Assembly: GCF_022758145.1 (NCBI RefSeq)
Contig: NZ_JAJVDH010000002.1
Coordinates: 186,001-250,000, forward strand
Reading direction: 5' to 3'
Length of the DNA: 64,000 bases
Source: Pontibacter vulgaris
GTDB lineage: Bacteria; Bacteroidota; Bacteroidia; Cytophagales; Hymenobacteraceae
Under the pieces are notes generated by a model that was not told the origin of the DNA, ran no database searches, and saw only the letters and a program-made list of their open reading frames with translations. Positions 24,368-33,581 of this stretch are shown in pieces. Both the position numbers and the translations under genes were made by a program. Position 1 is the stretch's first letter. Each line of letters opens with the position of its first letter.

Positions 24368-27265
24368 TTATTCCTGCCCGTCTTCACGGTAGTGGCTGGT
24401 GGCCAGTTCTTCTTTCAGGAAACGGGAAGTATAGCCTTTCTTCACTTTGGCCACTTCTTCAGGAGTACCTTTCGCAACTATAGTTCCGCCCCCTTCGCCA
24501 CCTTCCGGACCAATATCAATAATATGATCGGCGATCTTGATCAGGTCGAGGTTGTGCTCTATAATAAGAACCGTGTTACCCTTGTTGGTCAGCTTGTGCA
24601 GTACTTCTGATAAGTGCTCAATGTCCTGGAAGTGAAGTCCGGTTGTTGGTTCATCCAAGATGTAAAGCGTTTGCCCGGTATCTTTCTTGGATAGCTCCGT
24701 TGCCAGTTTTACACGCTGCGCCTCACCACCGGATAAAGTAGTAGCCTGTTGACCAAGTGTAATGTAGCCCAACCCAACTTCGTTCAGTGTCTGTATTTTG
24801 CGCAGGATTCGTGGCTGACTTTCAAAGAAATCCACAGCCTGCTCCACGGTCATGTCCAGCACGTCAGTTATACTTTTGCCTTTAAAGCGTACTTCCAGGG
24901 TTTCACGGTTGTAGCGCTTGCCTTTACATACTTCGCAGGGCACGTACACATCCGGCAGGAAATTCATCTCGATGGTTCGCATACCGGCCCCTTCGCACGC
25001 TTCGCAACGGCCACCTTTTACGTTAAACGAGAATCTACCTGGCGAATAACCCCTGATCTTAGCTTCCGGCAGCTGTGCAAACAAACTTCTGATGTCCGTA
25101 AACACGCCGGTATAAGTAGCTGGGTTAGAGCGCGGCGTACGCCCAATCGGTGACTGATCCACTTCAATAACCTTGTCTATCTTATCCAGCCCTTCTATTT
25201 TTTTGTAAGGCAGCGGTTCGCGCTTCGCTCTAAAGAAATGGGTATTAAGTATCGGATAAAGTGTGTCGTGAATTAACGAAGATTTACCTGAACCCGATAC
25301 GCCCGTTACGCAGATCATTTTACCTAGTGGCAACTCCAGTGTTACGTTTTTCAGGTTATGGCCGGTAGCTCCGATCAGCTTTAACGTTTCGCCGTTGCCC
25401 GGGCGCTTGGTGCGTGGTACGGCAATGCCACGTCGGTTACTCAGGAAGTCGGCAGTGGTGGTGCCGGCATTCATCATTTCTTCCGGCGTGCCAGCTGTAA
25501 CCACCTGTCCACCATGTATACCTGCGCCAGGTCCGATATCCACCACGTAATCAGCCTGCAGGATCATGTCCTTATCGTGCTCTACCACAATAATAGAGTT
25601 GCCCAGGTCGCGCAGGTCTTTCAGGGCATTTATCAGGCGTTCGTTGTCGCGTTGGTGCAGGCCTATACTTGGCTCATCCATGATATATAATACCCCAACC
25701 AACTGCGTGCCGATCTGTGTTGCTAATCTTATTCGCTGACTCTCGCCACCCGAAAGTGTTTTCACCGGGCGATGCAGGCTCAGGTAATCCAGACCCACAT
25801 CCAGCAAAAAGCCGATACGCTTGCGGATCTCTTTCAGTAGTTCGCGGGCAATTACATTCTGGCGCTCGCTCAGGCGTTCTTCAAGCCCCTCAAACCAGGC
25901 AGCCAGTTTGTTTATATCCAGTACAGAAAGCTCACCGATGTTTTTGCCGGCAATCTTAAAGTGAAGCGATTCTTTTTTGAGTCGGTAGCCGTTACATTCC
26001 GGGCAGGTATTGGTTTGTGTAAAATCTTCTACCCAGCTGCGGATGTTATCCGAATCAGATTCCATCTGGCCTTTCAGGAAGTTGATGATCCCTTCGAACT
26101 CAACTACATAGTTGCCTTTTTTGGTATTCACTTCCAGGTCTTCTTCCAGACCATAAAGCAATACCTTCATCACATCCTCAGGCAGGTCCTTTAGTGGTGT
26201 AGAAACCGATACTTTAAAGTGCTTGAACAGTGCTTCTATCTGTTTAAAGATCCAGATGTCGCGGTACTCACCTAATGGGGCAATGCCACCGCGTCGTATG
26301 CTTAAACTCTTGTCAGGTATAACCGATTCTTCTGTAATCTCCTGTATCTCGCCAAGTCCATTACACACCGGGCAGGCACCGTAAGGGGAGTTGAAAGAGA
26401 AGGAGTTCGGAGCCGGATCGTCGTAGGCGATACCGGTGGCAGGGTCCATGAGGTGGCGCGAGAAGAAGTGTGTCTTGTCGGCATCGGCATCAAGTATAAG
26501 CACCGTGCCTTTGCCATGCGTCAGCGCATTTTGTATAGAGCTCGACAAACGGAAACGATCTTCTTCCTTCACCACGATCTTATCGATCACGATCTCGATG
26601 TCGTGGATCTTGTAGCGGTCTACCTGCATTTTAGGCGCTATCTCCAGCAGTTCACCATCTACGCGGGCACGGATAAAACCCATTTTACGGATCTGCTGGA
26701 AAAGCTCGCGATAGTGCCCTTTACGGCCTTTTACCACCGGAGCCAAGACCACAATGCGCTTACCATCGAAGTGCTCCAGGATGTGATTCACGATCTGCTC
26801 ATCGCTCTGACGCACCATTTTCTCGCCAGTCACATAACTGAAAGCCTCAGCGGTACGCGCCCATAACAGACGCATAAAGTCATAGATCTCAGTGATGGTA
26901 CCAACAGTAGAGCGCGGGTTGCGGCTCGTGGTTTTCTGCTCTATAGAAATTACTGGTGACAGGCCTTCAATTTTGTCTACGTTCGGTCTTTCGAGGCCAC
27001 CCATAAACGAGCGGGCATAAGCCGAGAAGGTTTCCATGTAGCGGCGCTGCCCTTCGGCATAAATGGTATCGAAAGCCAGCGACGATTTGCCAGACCCACT
27101 GATGCCTGTAAATACAACCAGCTTGTAGCGCGGCAGGGTTATAGAAATGTTTTTGAGATTATGTTCGCGGGCGCCATAAACTTCAATCTGCTGCGATTCG
27201 CCGTTATGCGAGAAGGCTGCTGAAGCTACGCCGGTATCTGTAGTTTGCTTTTGTTCTAAAGCCAT
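24368..27265 (-). CDS. uvrA: Excinuclease ABC subunit A
   Basis: A 965-residue DNA damage sensor of nucleotide excision repair. Two ABC ATPase modules are visible: Walker A GISGSGKSS (54-62) and GVSGSGKSS in the second half. Each has an ABC signature (LSGGESQRIRLA and LSGGEAQRVKLA), and the Walker B lines are YIMDEPSIGLHQRD and YILDEPTTGLHFQD. The two zinc-binding Cys sets, CPVCNGLG-type and CEACEGAG...CEVCKGKR, are intact. Full length and apparently monocistronic, with a TACCTTTG box 25 bases upstream. Confidence 0.98.
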   Translation of the reverse strand: MALEQKQTTDTGVASAAFSHNGESQQIEVYGAREHNLKNISITLPRYKLVVFTGISGSGKSSLAFDTIYAEGQRRYMETFSAYARSFMGGLERPNVDKIEGLSPVISIEQKTTSRNPRSTVGTITEIYDFMRLLWARTAEAFSYVTGEKMVRQSDEQIVNHILEHFDGKRIVVLAPVVKGRKGHYRELFQQIRKMGFIRARVDGELLEIAPKMQVDRYKIHDIEIVIDKIVVKEEDRFRLSSSIQNALTHGKGTVLILDADADKTHFFSRHLMDPATGIAYDDPAPNSFSFNSPYGACPVCNGLGEIQEITEESVIPDKSLSIRRGGIAPLGEYRDIWIFKQIEALFKHFKVSVSTPLKDLPEDVMKVLLYGLEEDLEVNTKKGNYVVEFEGIINFLKGQMESDSDNIRSWVEDFTQTNTCPECNGYRLKKESLHFKIAGKNIGELSVLDINKLAAWFEGLEERLSERQNVIARELLKEIRKRIGFLLDVGLDYLSLHRPVKTLSGGESQRIRLATQIGTQLVGVLYIMDEPSIGLHQRDNERLINALKDLRDLGNSIIVVEHDKDMILQADYVVDIGPGAGIHGGQVVTAGTPEEMMNAGTTTADFLSNRRGIAVPRTKRPGNGETLKLIGATGHNLKNVTLELPLGKMICVTGVSGSGKSSLIHDTLYPILNTHFFRAKREPLPYKKIEGLDKIDKVIEVDQSPIGRTPRSNPATYTGVFTDIRSLFAQLPEAKIRGYSPGRFSFNVKGGRCEACEGAGMRTIEMNFLPDVYVPCEVCKGKRYNRETLEVRFKGKSITDVLDMTVEQAVDFFESQPRILRKIQTLNEVGLGYITLGQQATTLSGGEAQRVKLATELSKKDTGQTLYILDEPTTGLHFQDIEHLSEVLHKLTNKGNTVLIIEHNLDLIKIADHIIDIGPEGGEGGGTIVAKGTPEEVAKVKKGYTSRFLKEELATSHYREDGQE

Positions 27266-27289
27266 TCAGGATGCGTTGATTTTAAATAG

Positions 27290-27297
27290 CAAAGGTA
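27290..27297 (-). promoter_or_regulatory. -7 promoter box for uvrA
   Basis: Read on the minus strand: TACCTTTG, a perfect TAnnTTTG, 24 bases before the ATG. No -33 TTG at the usual distance. Confidence 0.5.
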
Positions 27298-27396
27298 TAA
27301 AATTGCCAGCGCTTTACGTTAGTAAAACTCCAACCCTTCTTAACAGAAAACCGAGGCAATTGGTTTAGCATTTCATAAGTTTCCTTAAGCTATACT

Positions 27397-27786
27397 TCAA
27401 TCGGTGTTGCCGTAGCGGGAGGCTTCTTTTTCATGAATGGCGGCGTGGTGGTGGCTGGTCTGGGTAAACTCTTCCTTCTGGCTCTTTATCAACTTTTGTT
27501 TCTGTACATACCGGTACAAACTATAAAGGGCAAGTGCAAGGCCTGTCGGCATCAGAACCAGGCCGACTATTTCCATGTAAATATGTTTGGAGAGCTTAAT
27601 GGCAGCAAAGCCGCCGCCTATAATGGCAATAGAGGTGCGCAGGTATGCCATCAAAGTGCGCTCGTTTGCAAAAATAGTACGCTGTACAGCCATCTGGTCC
27701 CGGATCTCGGTATTCTTTTTCTCCTGCTGCTTCAGCTTCTTTTTCAGCTTTTTAATTTCTTCCTGTTCCGGGTCGGGTAGCATCAT
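27397..27786 (-). CDS. DUF202 membrane protein (second of a pair)
   Basis: A 129-residue protein with an N-terminal Lys/Glu-rich coiled coil (7-35), then the DUF202 block FANERTLMAYLRTSIAIIGGG (about 40-60), and two hydrophobic helices. Function unknown; the family is a small inner-membrane protein. It lies 31 bases after a paralogue on the same strand. Confidence 0.82.
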   Translation of the reverse strand: MMLPDPEQEEIKKLKKKLKQQEKKNTEIRDQMAVQRTIFANERTLMAYLRTSIAIIGGGFAAIKLSKHIYMEIVGLVLMPTGLALALYSLYRYVQKQKLIKSQKEEFTQTSHHHAAIHEKEASRYGNTD

Positions 27787-27817
27787 GGGTTAGCAAGTAT
27801 GAATTGGCAAGTATAAG

Positions 27818-28219
27818 CTATAGTGTTTTTGCACTTGGGTTTGGTTCGGCTTTTTCCTGGGCAGCTACTTCTGCATGTATCGGGCTGGTAGGGGCATAAT
27901 CTTTTGTATGATTCGAAATTCTATCCTGCTTTTTGCAATACCTGCGGTAACCAATAATGCCAATCACAATACCGATAGGTATAAACCCGGCGCCAATAAT
28001 TTGATAAACCGGATCTTCGAAGAATTTAATAAAGGATAACCCTGCCAGTACAAGTGCCATGGCTGTGCGGCTATAAGCCAGAAGTGTACGCTCATTAGCC
28101 AGCTTGGTACGTTCCATGGCCAGGTTATCCCTAACCTCAATATTTTGCTTTTCCTGTACTTTCAGGTCTTTTTTTATTGCCTTACGCTCCCGGTGGCTCA
28201 GTATTGATCTCCAATTCAT
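27818..28219 (-). CDS. DUF202 membrane protein (first of a pair)
   Basis: A 133-residue paralogue of the following gene: basic N-terminal coiled coil (HRERKAIKKDLKVQEKQN), the same block LANERTLLAYSRTAMALVLAG (about 42-62), a second helix (about 72-90) and a polar tail (HTKDYAPTSPIHAEV) that matches the tail of its neighbour. The pair looks like a tandem duplication that has diverged. Confidence 0.82.
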   Translation of the reverse strand: MNWRSILSHRERKAIKKDLKVQEKQNIEVRDNLAMERTKLANERTLLAYSRTAMALVLAGLSFIKFFEDPVYQIIGAGFIPIGIVIGIIGYRRYCKKQDRISNHTKDYAPTSPIHAEVAAQEKAEPNPSAKTL

Positions 28220-28257
28220 ACTGAAATTATACGGCTGTAAGGCCTAAGAGTATACCT

Positions 28258-30984
28258 CTATTGCATCACCTCAAGCCAGCCTTTGTAAGTGCGGCCAGTG
28301 GTGCGATGCTCCAGCATATAATAGAACATGCCTGTAGTTGTGCCGGGTTGTGGCGCCCAATCATTTTTATAGTTACCAGTGTGGTATACTTTGTTTCCCC
28401 AACGGTTAAAAAGCGTTAGCTCCCAATCATCTTCTGTCAGGCCATGTATAAAAAAGACATCGTTCAGGCCATCGCCGTTCGGGGTAATGATGTTAGGTAT
28501 GAACAAACCACCAATACACTCTTTGAACTTTACAGTGATTTCATCGGAGGCTTCGCAGTGCTGGTTATAAGCTTTTAATTTATAGGTGCCGGGTTTGGTA
28601 ACTTTATACTTTGCTTCGGTGCTGCCATCCTGCCATTTATACTTGATGCTGCCCGGTAATTCTTTGCCTATTACGAGCGTGTCGCCGTAGCAGAGCGTGG
28701 TATCGTTACCCAGGAAAATAGTTGGGCGCACCAGGTAAGGAACCCATATTTCGTCGCGTACAGTGCAGCCAAACTCGTTGGTAACATCTACCCAGTATTT
28801 TCCGCTTTCCATCACCTTAAAAGTAGGAGCCGAAGAGCCGTCCTGCCACAGGTATGTAGCGTTAGGGAATGTAGCATTGAGAAGCAACGTCTCGTCGGTG
28901 CAAAGGGTGGTGTCGCGGCCCAGGTTTACTACAGGTAGTGGCAGGTGGTTTACCCGGATAGCATCGGTAGCGGTGCAGCCTTTGCTGTTGGTAAGCGTTA
29001 CCCTGAATTCCCCTGCCTGGGCTACTGTTATAGTTGGTGTAGTTGCTCCTGTGTTCCATTTATAGGTCATGCCGGGTTGGGTGGCATCCAGGGTGATGGT
29101 GGTGTTGGCGCAGATGTTGTGGTCAGGGCCGAGGTTTATAACAGGCAGCGGGTTATACTTTATGCTGATCTCGTCTGTTTGTTTGCATCCGTTCTGGCTG
29201 GTGACTTCCACGCGGTAAGTGCCTGGAGCCGTAACCGTAAAAGTTGAATTGGTAGAGCCATCCTGCCACAGGTAAGTTGCTCCCTGGTTAAAGGTATTCA
29301 GTTCCAAGGTTTCGCCTTCGCATAGCTCTTTATCTGCGCCTAGGCTTACGGTTGGCAAAGTATAGTTAGATATTCTTACCTCTTCGCGTGTGGTGCATTC
29401 GGCTACCGTTACATCAACCCAGTAAGTGCCGGGAGTGGTAGTGCTTATACTTGCCGATGTGCTGCCAGTGCTCCATTTGTAGGTGGCATTTAGAGTGGTG
29501 GCATCCAGGGTTACTTCGGTGCCAGGGCAAACCCAACGGTCGGGGCCAAGATCTACTACTGGTGGTGCTGTTATTTTTATACCTATAGTATACGTTTCCT
29601 GTTTGTTGCTGATGTGACGGGTAAAGGTAACGGTGTAATCGCCGGGTGCGCTGAAGTTGTGTTTGGCACTTAATGTATTGACTATATTAGCGGCGCCGGA
29701 AGCCGGATCGCCAAAATCCCACTGCATAAACGTGGGTACGTCAAACGGCGAAGCATCAAAGGAAAAAGAGCTTGCGGTACCGAAACAGTTAATGGTATAC
29801 TGTACATCGTTTGAGTAGTTAAAAAAGCTTTGAATAAAGCTGGGCAGGCCGACCTGGCTAACTCTCCCACCTAAGAAAACACCATTGTCTAACAGCCCGC
29901 AGTCAGTGCCTTTTGCATTTGGGTTCTGCACTACCGCCAGGTACTGGCTCTGCGGCTTAGCTATGTATAGTTTACCATCTGGCCCTAATTGTATGGCTGC
30001 TCCAGTATAGCGTGTGGTTGTTGCAGGTGTTAAATCGCCTATTACAGTACGGGTATCTTGTATGAGCCCGGCTGTTAAATCATACTGAACAAGTTTAAGG
30101 CCAGCCTCTATGGATACATAAAGCTTGGAGTTATCCGGAGAGAATTCTATGCCATAAGGGCTGTTCCCGGTGGTAAGTATAAGTGGGTTACTTACCACGC
30201 CAGTAGCGTTGTTAAAATCAAAGAGCTCTATTTTGTTTGAGTCCCAGTTGCCCAGGCCTAATGAAATCCCCAGTTTTTTGCCATTAGGAGAAGCTTTCAT
30301 ACACCCGATGGCGTTAATGCCATTGGTTTCTTTGGTATGTATTGTACCTGTTTTACTTACGACGGGAGTTGTAGCGACCCCGCTTGAAGCAACCAGATAG
30401 GCCATAATAGAATTGGTGCCATATTCATGCGTCAGCACCCAGATATCTCTTCCGTTTGCATGTAGCACTGCGGTCATTTTTTCGGTAGTAGGAGTATAGA
30501 GCGGTATGTTTTTCTCCGTTACCTCACCCAAACCATTTTGCTTTGCTATATCGATTGTGCTATACTTCAGACCATTCGGGCGGCCATTGCTATCCGTGGT
30601 AAAGAGGTAGTAAATGTTCTTCTGTTCCGGATTAGGCACAATAATGCACGACTGTGAGGAACTGGGGTGGCCCAATAAGCCCGTTCCGTTAGTCATTACC
30701 TGGTGCTGCTTGTTCCATACAGTACTACCATCTGAGTAAAAAAGCAGGTTACCGTTGTTGTCTGCAATAGAGGCTGTGCCTTCAAAAGCATTCATGGCGC
30801 TATTGGTTAAAGCAATTATAGGGGTGCCATGGTTAAAATCCAGCCCGGCCCTGTCGCCGAAGTACCAGATATTGGCATGCTTTTGCGCCTCTGCCTTCTG
30901 TGGGAGTAAGCAGCTTAAAATGAAAGTATAAAGTATAAAAGCTGCTGCTTTACTAACAGCAGAAAGCTTACCCCAAAGAGCCAT
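28258..30984 (-). CDS. Large type IX-secreted protein with PKD and Ig-like repeats (CHU C-terminal domain)
   Basis: A 908-residue secreted protein. Residues 1-33 are a signal peptide (ends QKAEAQ). The N-terminal 380 residues look like a beta-propeller (NIWYFGDRAGLDF, LLFYSDGSTVW, SPNGKKLGISLG, SPDNSKLYVSIE). A PKD-like domain follows (QWDFGDPASG...GDYTVTFTR, about 410-470), then five Ig-like repeats each starting LGxD and containing a Cys pair and YxWxxG (about 474-822). The last 86 residues (from 823) are the gliding-motility/type B T9SS domain: IPNIITPNGDGLNDVF, then LFNRWGNKVY. It is expected to be secreted through T9SS and kept at the cell surface. Function probably adhesive or scaffold-like; unknown. 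Confidence 0.9.
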   Translation of the reverse strand: MALWGKLSAVSKAAAFILYTFILSCLLPQKAEAQKHANIWYFGDRAGLDFNHGTPIIALTNSAMNAFEGTASIADNNGNLLFYSDGSTVWNKQHQVMTNGTGLLGHPSSSQSCIIVPNPEQKNIYYLFTTDSNGRPNGLKYSTIDIAKQNGLGEVTEKNIPLYTPTTEKMTAVLHANGRDIWVLTHEYGTNSIMAYLVASSGVATTPVVSKTGTIHTKETNGINAIGCMKASPNGKKLGISLGLGNWDSNKIELFDFNNATGVVSNPLILTTGNSPYGIEFSPDNSKLYVSIEAGLKLVQYDLTAGLIQDTRTVIGDLTPATTTRYTGAAIQLGPDGKLYIAKPQSQYLAVVQNPNAKGTDCGLLDNGVFLGGRVSQVGLPSFIQSFFNYSNDVQYTINCFGTASSFSFDASPFDVPTFMQWDFGDPASGAANIVNTLSAKHNFSAPGDYTVTFTRHISNKQETYTIGIKITAPPVVDLGPDRWVCPGTEVTLDATTLNATYKWSTGSTSASISTTTPGTYWVDVTVAECTTREEVRISNYTLPTVSLGADKELCEGETLELNTFNQGATYLWQDGSTNSTFTVTAPGTYRVEVTSQNGCKQTDEISIKYNPLPVINLGPDHNICANTTITLDATQPGMTYKWNTGATTPTITVAQAGEFRVTLTNSKGCTATDAIRVNHLPLPVVNLGRDTTLCTDETLLLNATFPNATYLWQDGSSAPTFKVMESGKYWVDVTNEFGCTVRDEIWVPYLVRPTIFLGNDTTLCYGDTLVIGKELPGSIKYKWQDGSTEAKYKVTKPGTYKLKAYNQHCEASDEITVKFKECIGGLFIPNIITPNGDGLNDVFFIHGLTEDDWELTLFNRWGNKVYHTGNYKNDWAPQPGTTTGMFYYMLEHRTTGRTYKGWLEVMQ

Positions 30985-31107
30985 ATTATTTTACAAGCGA
31001 TAATGATCCAATATGCTGTAAATATAGCTTTTGTGAGATGTTATAAGTATAGCAGAAGGTAAATATTTAGTGAATGAAATCCGGGCGCTTAAGAAGTATA
31101 GGTATAA

Positions 31108-31136
31108 AAAAGCAGGTCATTGCGGGACCTGCTTTT
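31108..31136 (-). terminator. Terminator after the small lipoprotein gene
   Basis: AAAAGCAGGTC (31108-31118) / GACCTGCTTTT (31126-31136), an 11-bp perfect stem. Confidence 0.85.
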
Positions 31137-31193
31137 GAAGTATAAATACCTGAAAGTATAGTGTTTAGTGTGTGCTGTACTACACCGTTCATG

Positions 31194-31613
31194 TTACTTA
31201 ATATTTCCCTCACAATTCAGCAGAGGTCTTTCATCTGGAGTCAGGTAGAAATTTACAACTATAGAATCTCCTATTTGGGTAATAAGTGGCTCAGTTTCTA
31301 CTGCTAGATAACCAACAGCAGTAGCTGATAGCTGTAGTTTGATATCGGCTGCCTTGGTTTTTATCAGGTAACCTCCTGAATCTGCCCGTTGAGAAATACA
31401 ACCATACTTTATGGTCGGGGCTACTAACATAGCCTTTTTATTCAAAGCACTTATCTTACCAACTATAACTATACTGTCTGCTATTGTCAAGGCTTTACTA
31501 TTATACTTGTTAAGTATAAAGCCCCCCTTATTATATGTTGGTTGCAATGCACTTTTTGAAGTATAGCATCCACTTATTAAGAATACCATCAGGTATAAAA
31601 GAAGCCTATTCAT
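31194..31613 (-). CDS. Small lipoprotein of unknown function, AT-rich
   Basis: A 139-residue protein from Met at 31613, which gives a compact lipoprotein signal (MNRLLLYLMVFLISGC); starting at 31631 adds six residues. The rest is beta-rich (ALTIADSIVIVGKISALNKK, then IKLQLSATAVGYLAVE) and may be a small Ig- or CarboxypepD-like regulatory fold; this is a pattern reading. Base composition is AT-rich compared with the surroundings. Likely a pair with the exported gene upstream (31685-32224). Confidence 0.6.
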   Translation of the reverse strand: MNRLLLYLMVFLISGCYTSKSALQPTYNKGGFILNKYNSKALTIADSIVIVGKISALNKKAMLVAPTIKYGCISQRADSGGYLIKTKAADIKLQLSATAVGYLAVETEPLITQIGDSIVVNFYLTPDERPLLNCEGNIK

Positions 31614-31684
31614 AGAGTTTTGTTTTAGCAATCTATACTTTCGTTTTGTTAGGACTTATATTAACTGATTTGAATTCATGTCTT

Positions 31685-32224
31685 TTATGGTTTTTTAAAC
31701 TTAATGCTTTTTAATATTTCTTCAAGAATCTTCTCAGCTGTCTCTTTATTACCTTTGTCATATTCTAGAGTTCCCACTAATATACTATCTCCGCTTTTGT
31801 TGTAACTCCTCAACAAGAAATAGCCCTTATCTCTTCCTGCGTCTTCAAAGTTAGTGATTACAATAGACTGGTTCTGAAAGTGTTTAATCGAAGAACTGTA
31901 TACTTGGGGCTGTGATAAGCTAAAGAGGTCATCCATTTCCCTTTTTTGCTGCTCCAAAAAGCCAGGTGTTGGTGTGGTATAAGCGGCATTTAACTGTATT
32001 AGAAAGTTTTCTCCCTTATAAGAATCTCCTTTGGATTGCTCATGAACGATTGGAGATGTTTCCCCATTTTTTGGTTTAAGGGCAGCCAGTTTCTCTTTAG
32101 TTAGTTTTTCAGCGTTATCGGGTAGGGTTATAGTAACAATGTCATGTATTGTAACCTGCTGCTGACTGAAGCCATTAACATATAACAGCAAGCCAAATAT
32201 TGTTAATATTACTATCTTTTTCAT
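31685..32224 (-). CDS. Exported protein of unknown function, AT-rich
   Basis: A 179-residue protein with signal peptide MKKIVILTIFGLLLYVNGFSQ. The mature part is Lys-rich and ends in a helix (KETAEKILEEILKSIKFKK). The pattern VTIHDIVTITLPDNAEKLTKE suggests a PsbP/MOG1-like fold, seen only in shape, not as a clear motif match. AT-rich like its downstream neighbour, 53 bases away. Confidence 0.65.
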   Translation of the reverse strand: MKKIVILTIFGLLLYVNGFSQQQVTIHDIVTITLPDNAEKLTKEKLAALKPKNGETSPIVHEQSKGDSYKGENFLIQLNAAYTTPTPGFLEQQKREMDDLFSLSQPQVYSSSIKHFQNQSIVITNFEDAGRDKGYFLLRSYNKSGDSILVGTLEYDKGNKETAEKILEEILKSIKFKKP

Positions 32225-32572
32225 CTTAATATATTGTTGAGGTTAAACACAGGGCATATTTGTAAGCTGTCCTTGACTATCTATTTGAAGTGGTTGAAGT
32301 TATGTAGACTCTATTGGTGCTCTATATAAATTAATTGCATTCCCATACATTTTCAATAATGTGTAAGCTGTCATTTCTTTTAGGTCAGTGCGATAGAAAA
32401 AAACTCACAGTCCATATTATATCAAGCAACAAGATTACTTTAAATATACCTTTTATAAAATATTGGAAGTGCAACCGGGATATAATAATTAGCGAAAAGA
32501 TAGAATTAATAAAAGCAAAAAGCCCGCTGTGGTTGCAGCGGGCTTTTGAAGTATAATGTATAGTTTCGTCTC
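32225..32572. other. AT-rich gap between an exported gene and the LOG gene
   Basis: Holds the LOG gene terminator (32518-32547) at its end. A 73-codon plus-strand ORF at 32335-32556 runs through this terminator and is not believed. Nothing else recognised. Confidence 0.6.
32518..32547 (-). terminator. Terminator of the LOG-family gene
   Basis: AAAAGCCCGCTG (32518-32529) / CAGCGGGCTTTT (32536-32547), 12-bp perfect stem, 26 bases past the stop. Confidence 0.88.
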
Positions 32573-33436
32573 TTAGAAGTTCGGAGACAGCAGGTATTTG
32601 CTGTAGAAATCGTCGATAACTTTAACGGCTTCTGAAGCGTCGTCTACAATGTGTACCAGGTCAAGGTCTTCCGGGCTGATGTTGCTTTCTTCTTTCAGCA
32701 TCACATCCTCCACCCATTTAAATAAGCCTTCCCAGTAAGAGCGGCCTACCAGTACGATCGGGAATGCACCGATTTTCTTTGTCTGGATCAGTGTTATCGC
32801 TTCGAAAAGTTCATCCAGCGTACCAAAACCGCCTGGCATTACCACAAAGCCCTGCGCATACTTCACAAACATTACTTTGCGCACAAAGAAGTAGTCGAAG
32901 TTGATAAGCTTGTCAGAGTCGATGTAAATGTTGTTGAACTGCTCGAATGGTAAATGGATGTTAAGGCCAACCGATTTGCCACCTTCTGAGTGTGCTCCTT
33001 TATTACCGGCTTCCATAATACCCGGGCCACCACCTGTAATTACACCATAACCATGGCGCACCAGCTTGGCAGAAATTTCTTCGGCCATCAGGTAATACTT
33101 GTGTGTTGCCTTGGTGCGCGCCGAACCGAATACCGATACGCAAGGGCCTATTTTAGATAATTTCTCGAATCCTTCTACGAACTCCGACATTACCTTAAAT
33201 ATCTGCCAGGAGTCAGCAATCTTGATCTCGTTCCAGTCTTTGTCTACAAACGCTTTACGAATGCGAATATCCTCTTCAGAGGCAGGAGGGGCCATTACTT
33301 CGCCGGCTTCGCGTAAGTCGGTAATAGATTTTGCCTTATTTAAGTTTGCATCGGGTTTTAAAATGGTTTGCCCGCTGCCGGTGTTCATTGTTTCGTCTTG
33401 CAGCTTTGTTTTGCTTGTTTTTCTCAGCTTTGTCAT
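32573..33436 (-). CDS. LOG-family (lysine decarboxylase-like) protein
   Basis: A 287-residue Rossmann-like protein of the TIGR00730/LOG family, in which several members are cytokinin riboside 5'-monophosphate phosphoribohydrolases (nucleotide 5'-monophosphate hydrolysis). The diagnostic PGGFGTLDE motif is present, with GGGPGIMEAGNKGA before it. The first 60-70 residues are a low-complexity extension (TKLRKTSKTKLQDETMN...) not found in the short LOG forms, and the start might be the second Met (MNTGSG). Transcribed alone, followed by a terminator. Substrate unknown. Confidence 0.9.
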   Translation of the reverse strand: MTKLRKTSKTKLQDETMNTGSGQTILKPDANLNKAKSITDLREAGEVMAPPASEEDIRIRKAFVDKDWNEIKIADSWQIFKVMSEFVEGFEKLSKIGPCVSVFGSARTKATHKYYLMAEEISAKLVRHGYGVITGGGPGIMEAGNKGAHSEGGKSVGLNIHLPFEQFNNIYIDSDKLINFDYFFVRKVMFVKYAQGFVVMPGGFGTLDELFEAITLIQTKKIGAFPIVLVGRSYWEGLFKWVEDVMLKEESNISPEDLDLVHIVDDASEAVKVIDDFYSKYLLSPNF

Positions 33437-33581
33437 AATTATTTCTTCATCTTCTGCAGGAGGCGGGCTCCTGGGTACTGCACATCTTTAAGCAGTACTA
33501 ATCTACATATAAATACATACTAAAGCCTGCAGGCAAGGTGGTGAGGGGCACCATGCAAGCGGCTGTTTAATTTCTTTTTTT

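Noticed and set aside
32335-32556. 73-codon plus-strand ORF upstream of the LOG gene
   Set aside because: Runs through the terminator of the opposite gene and shows no recognisable features.
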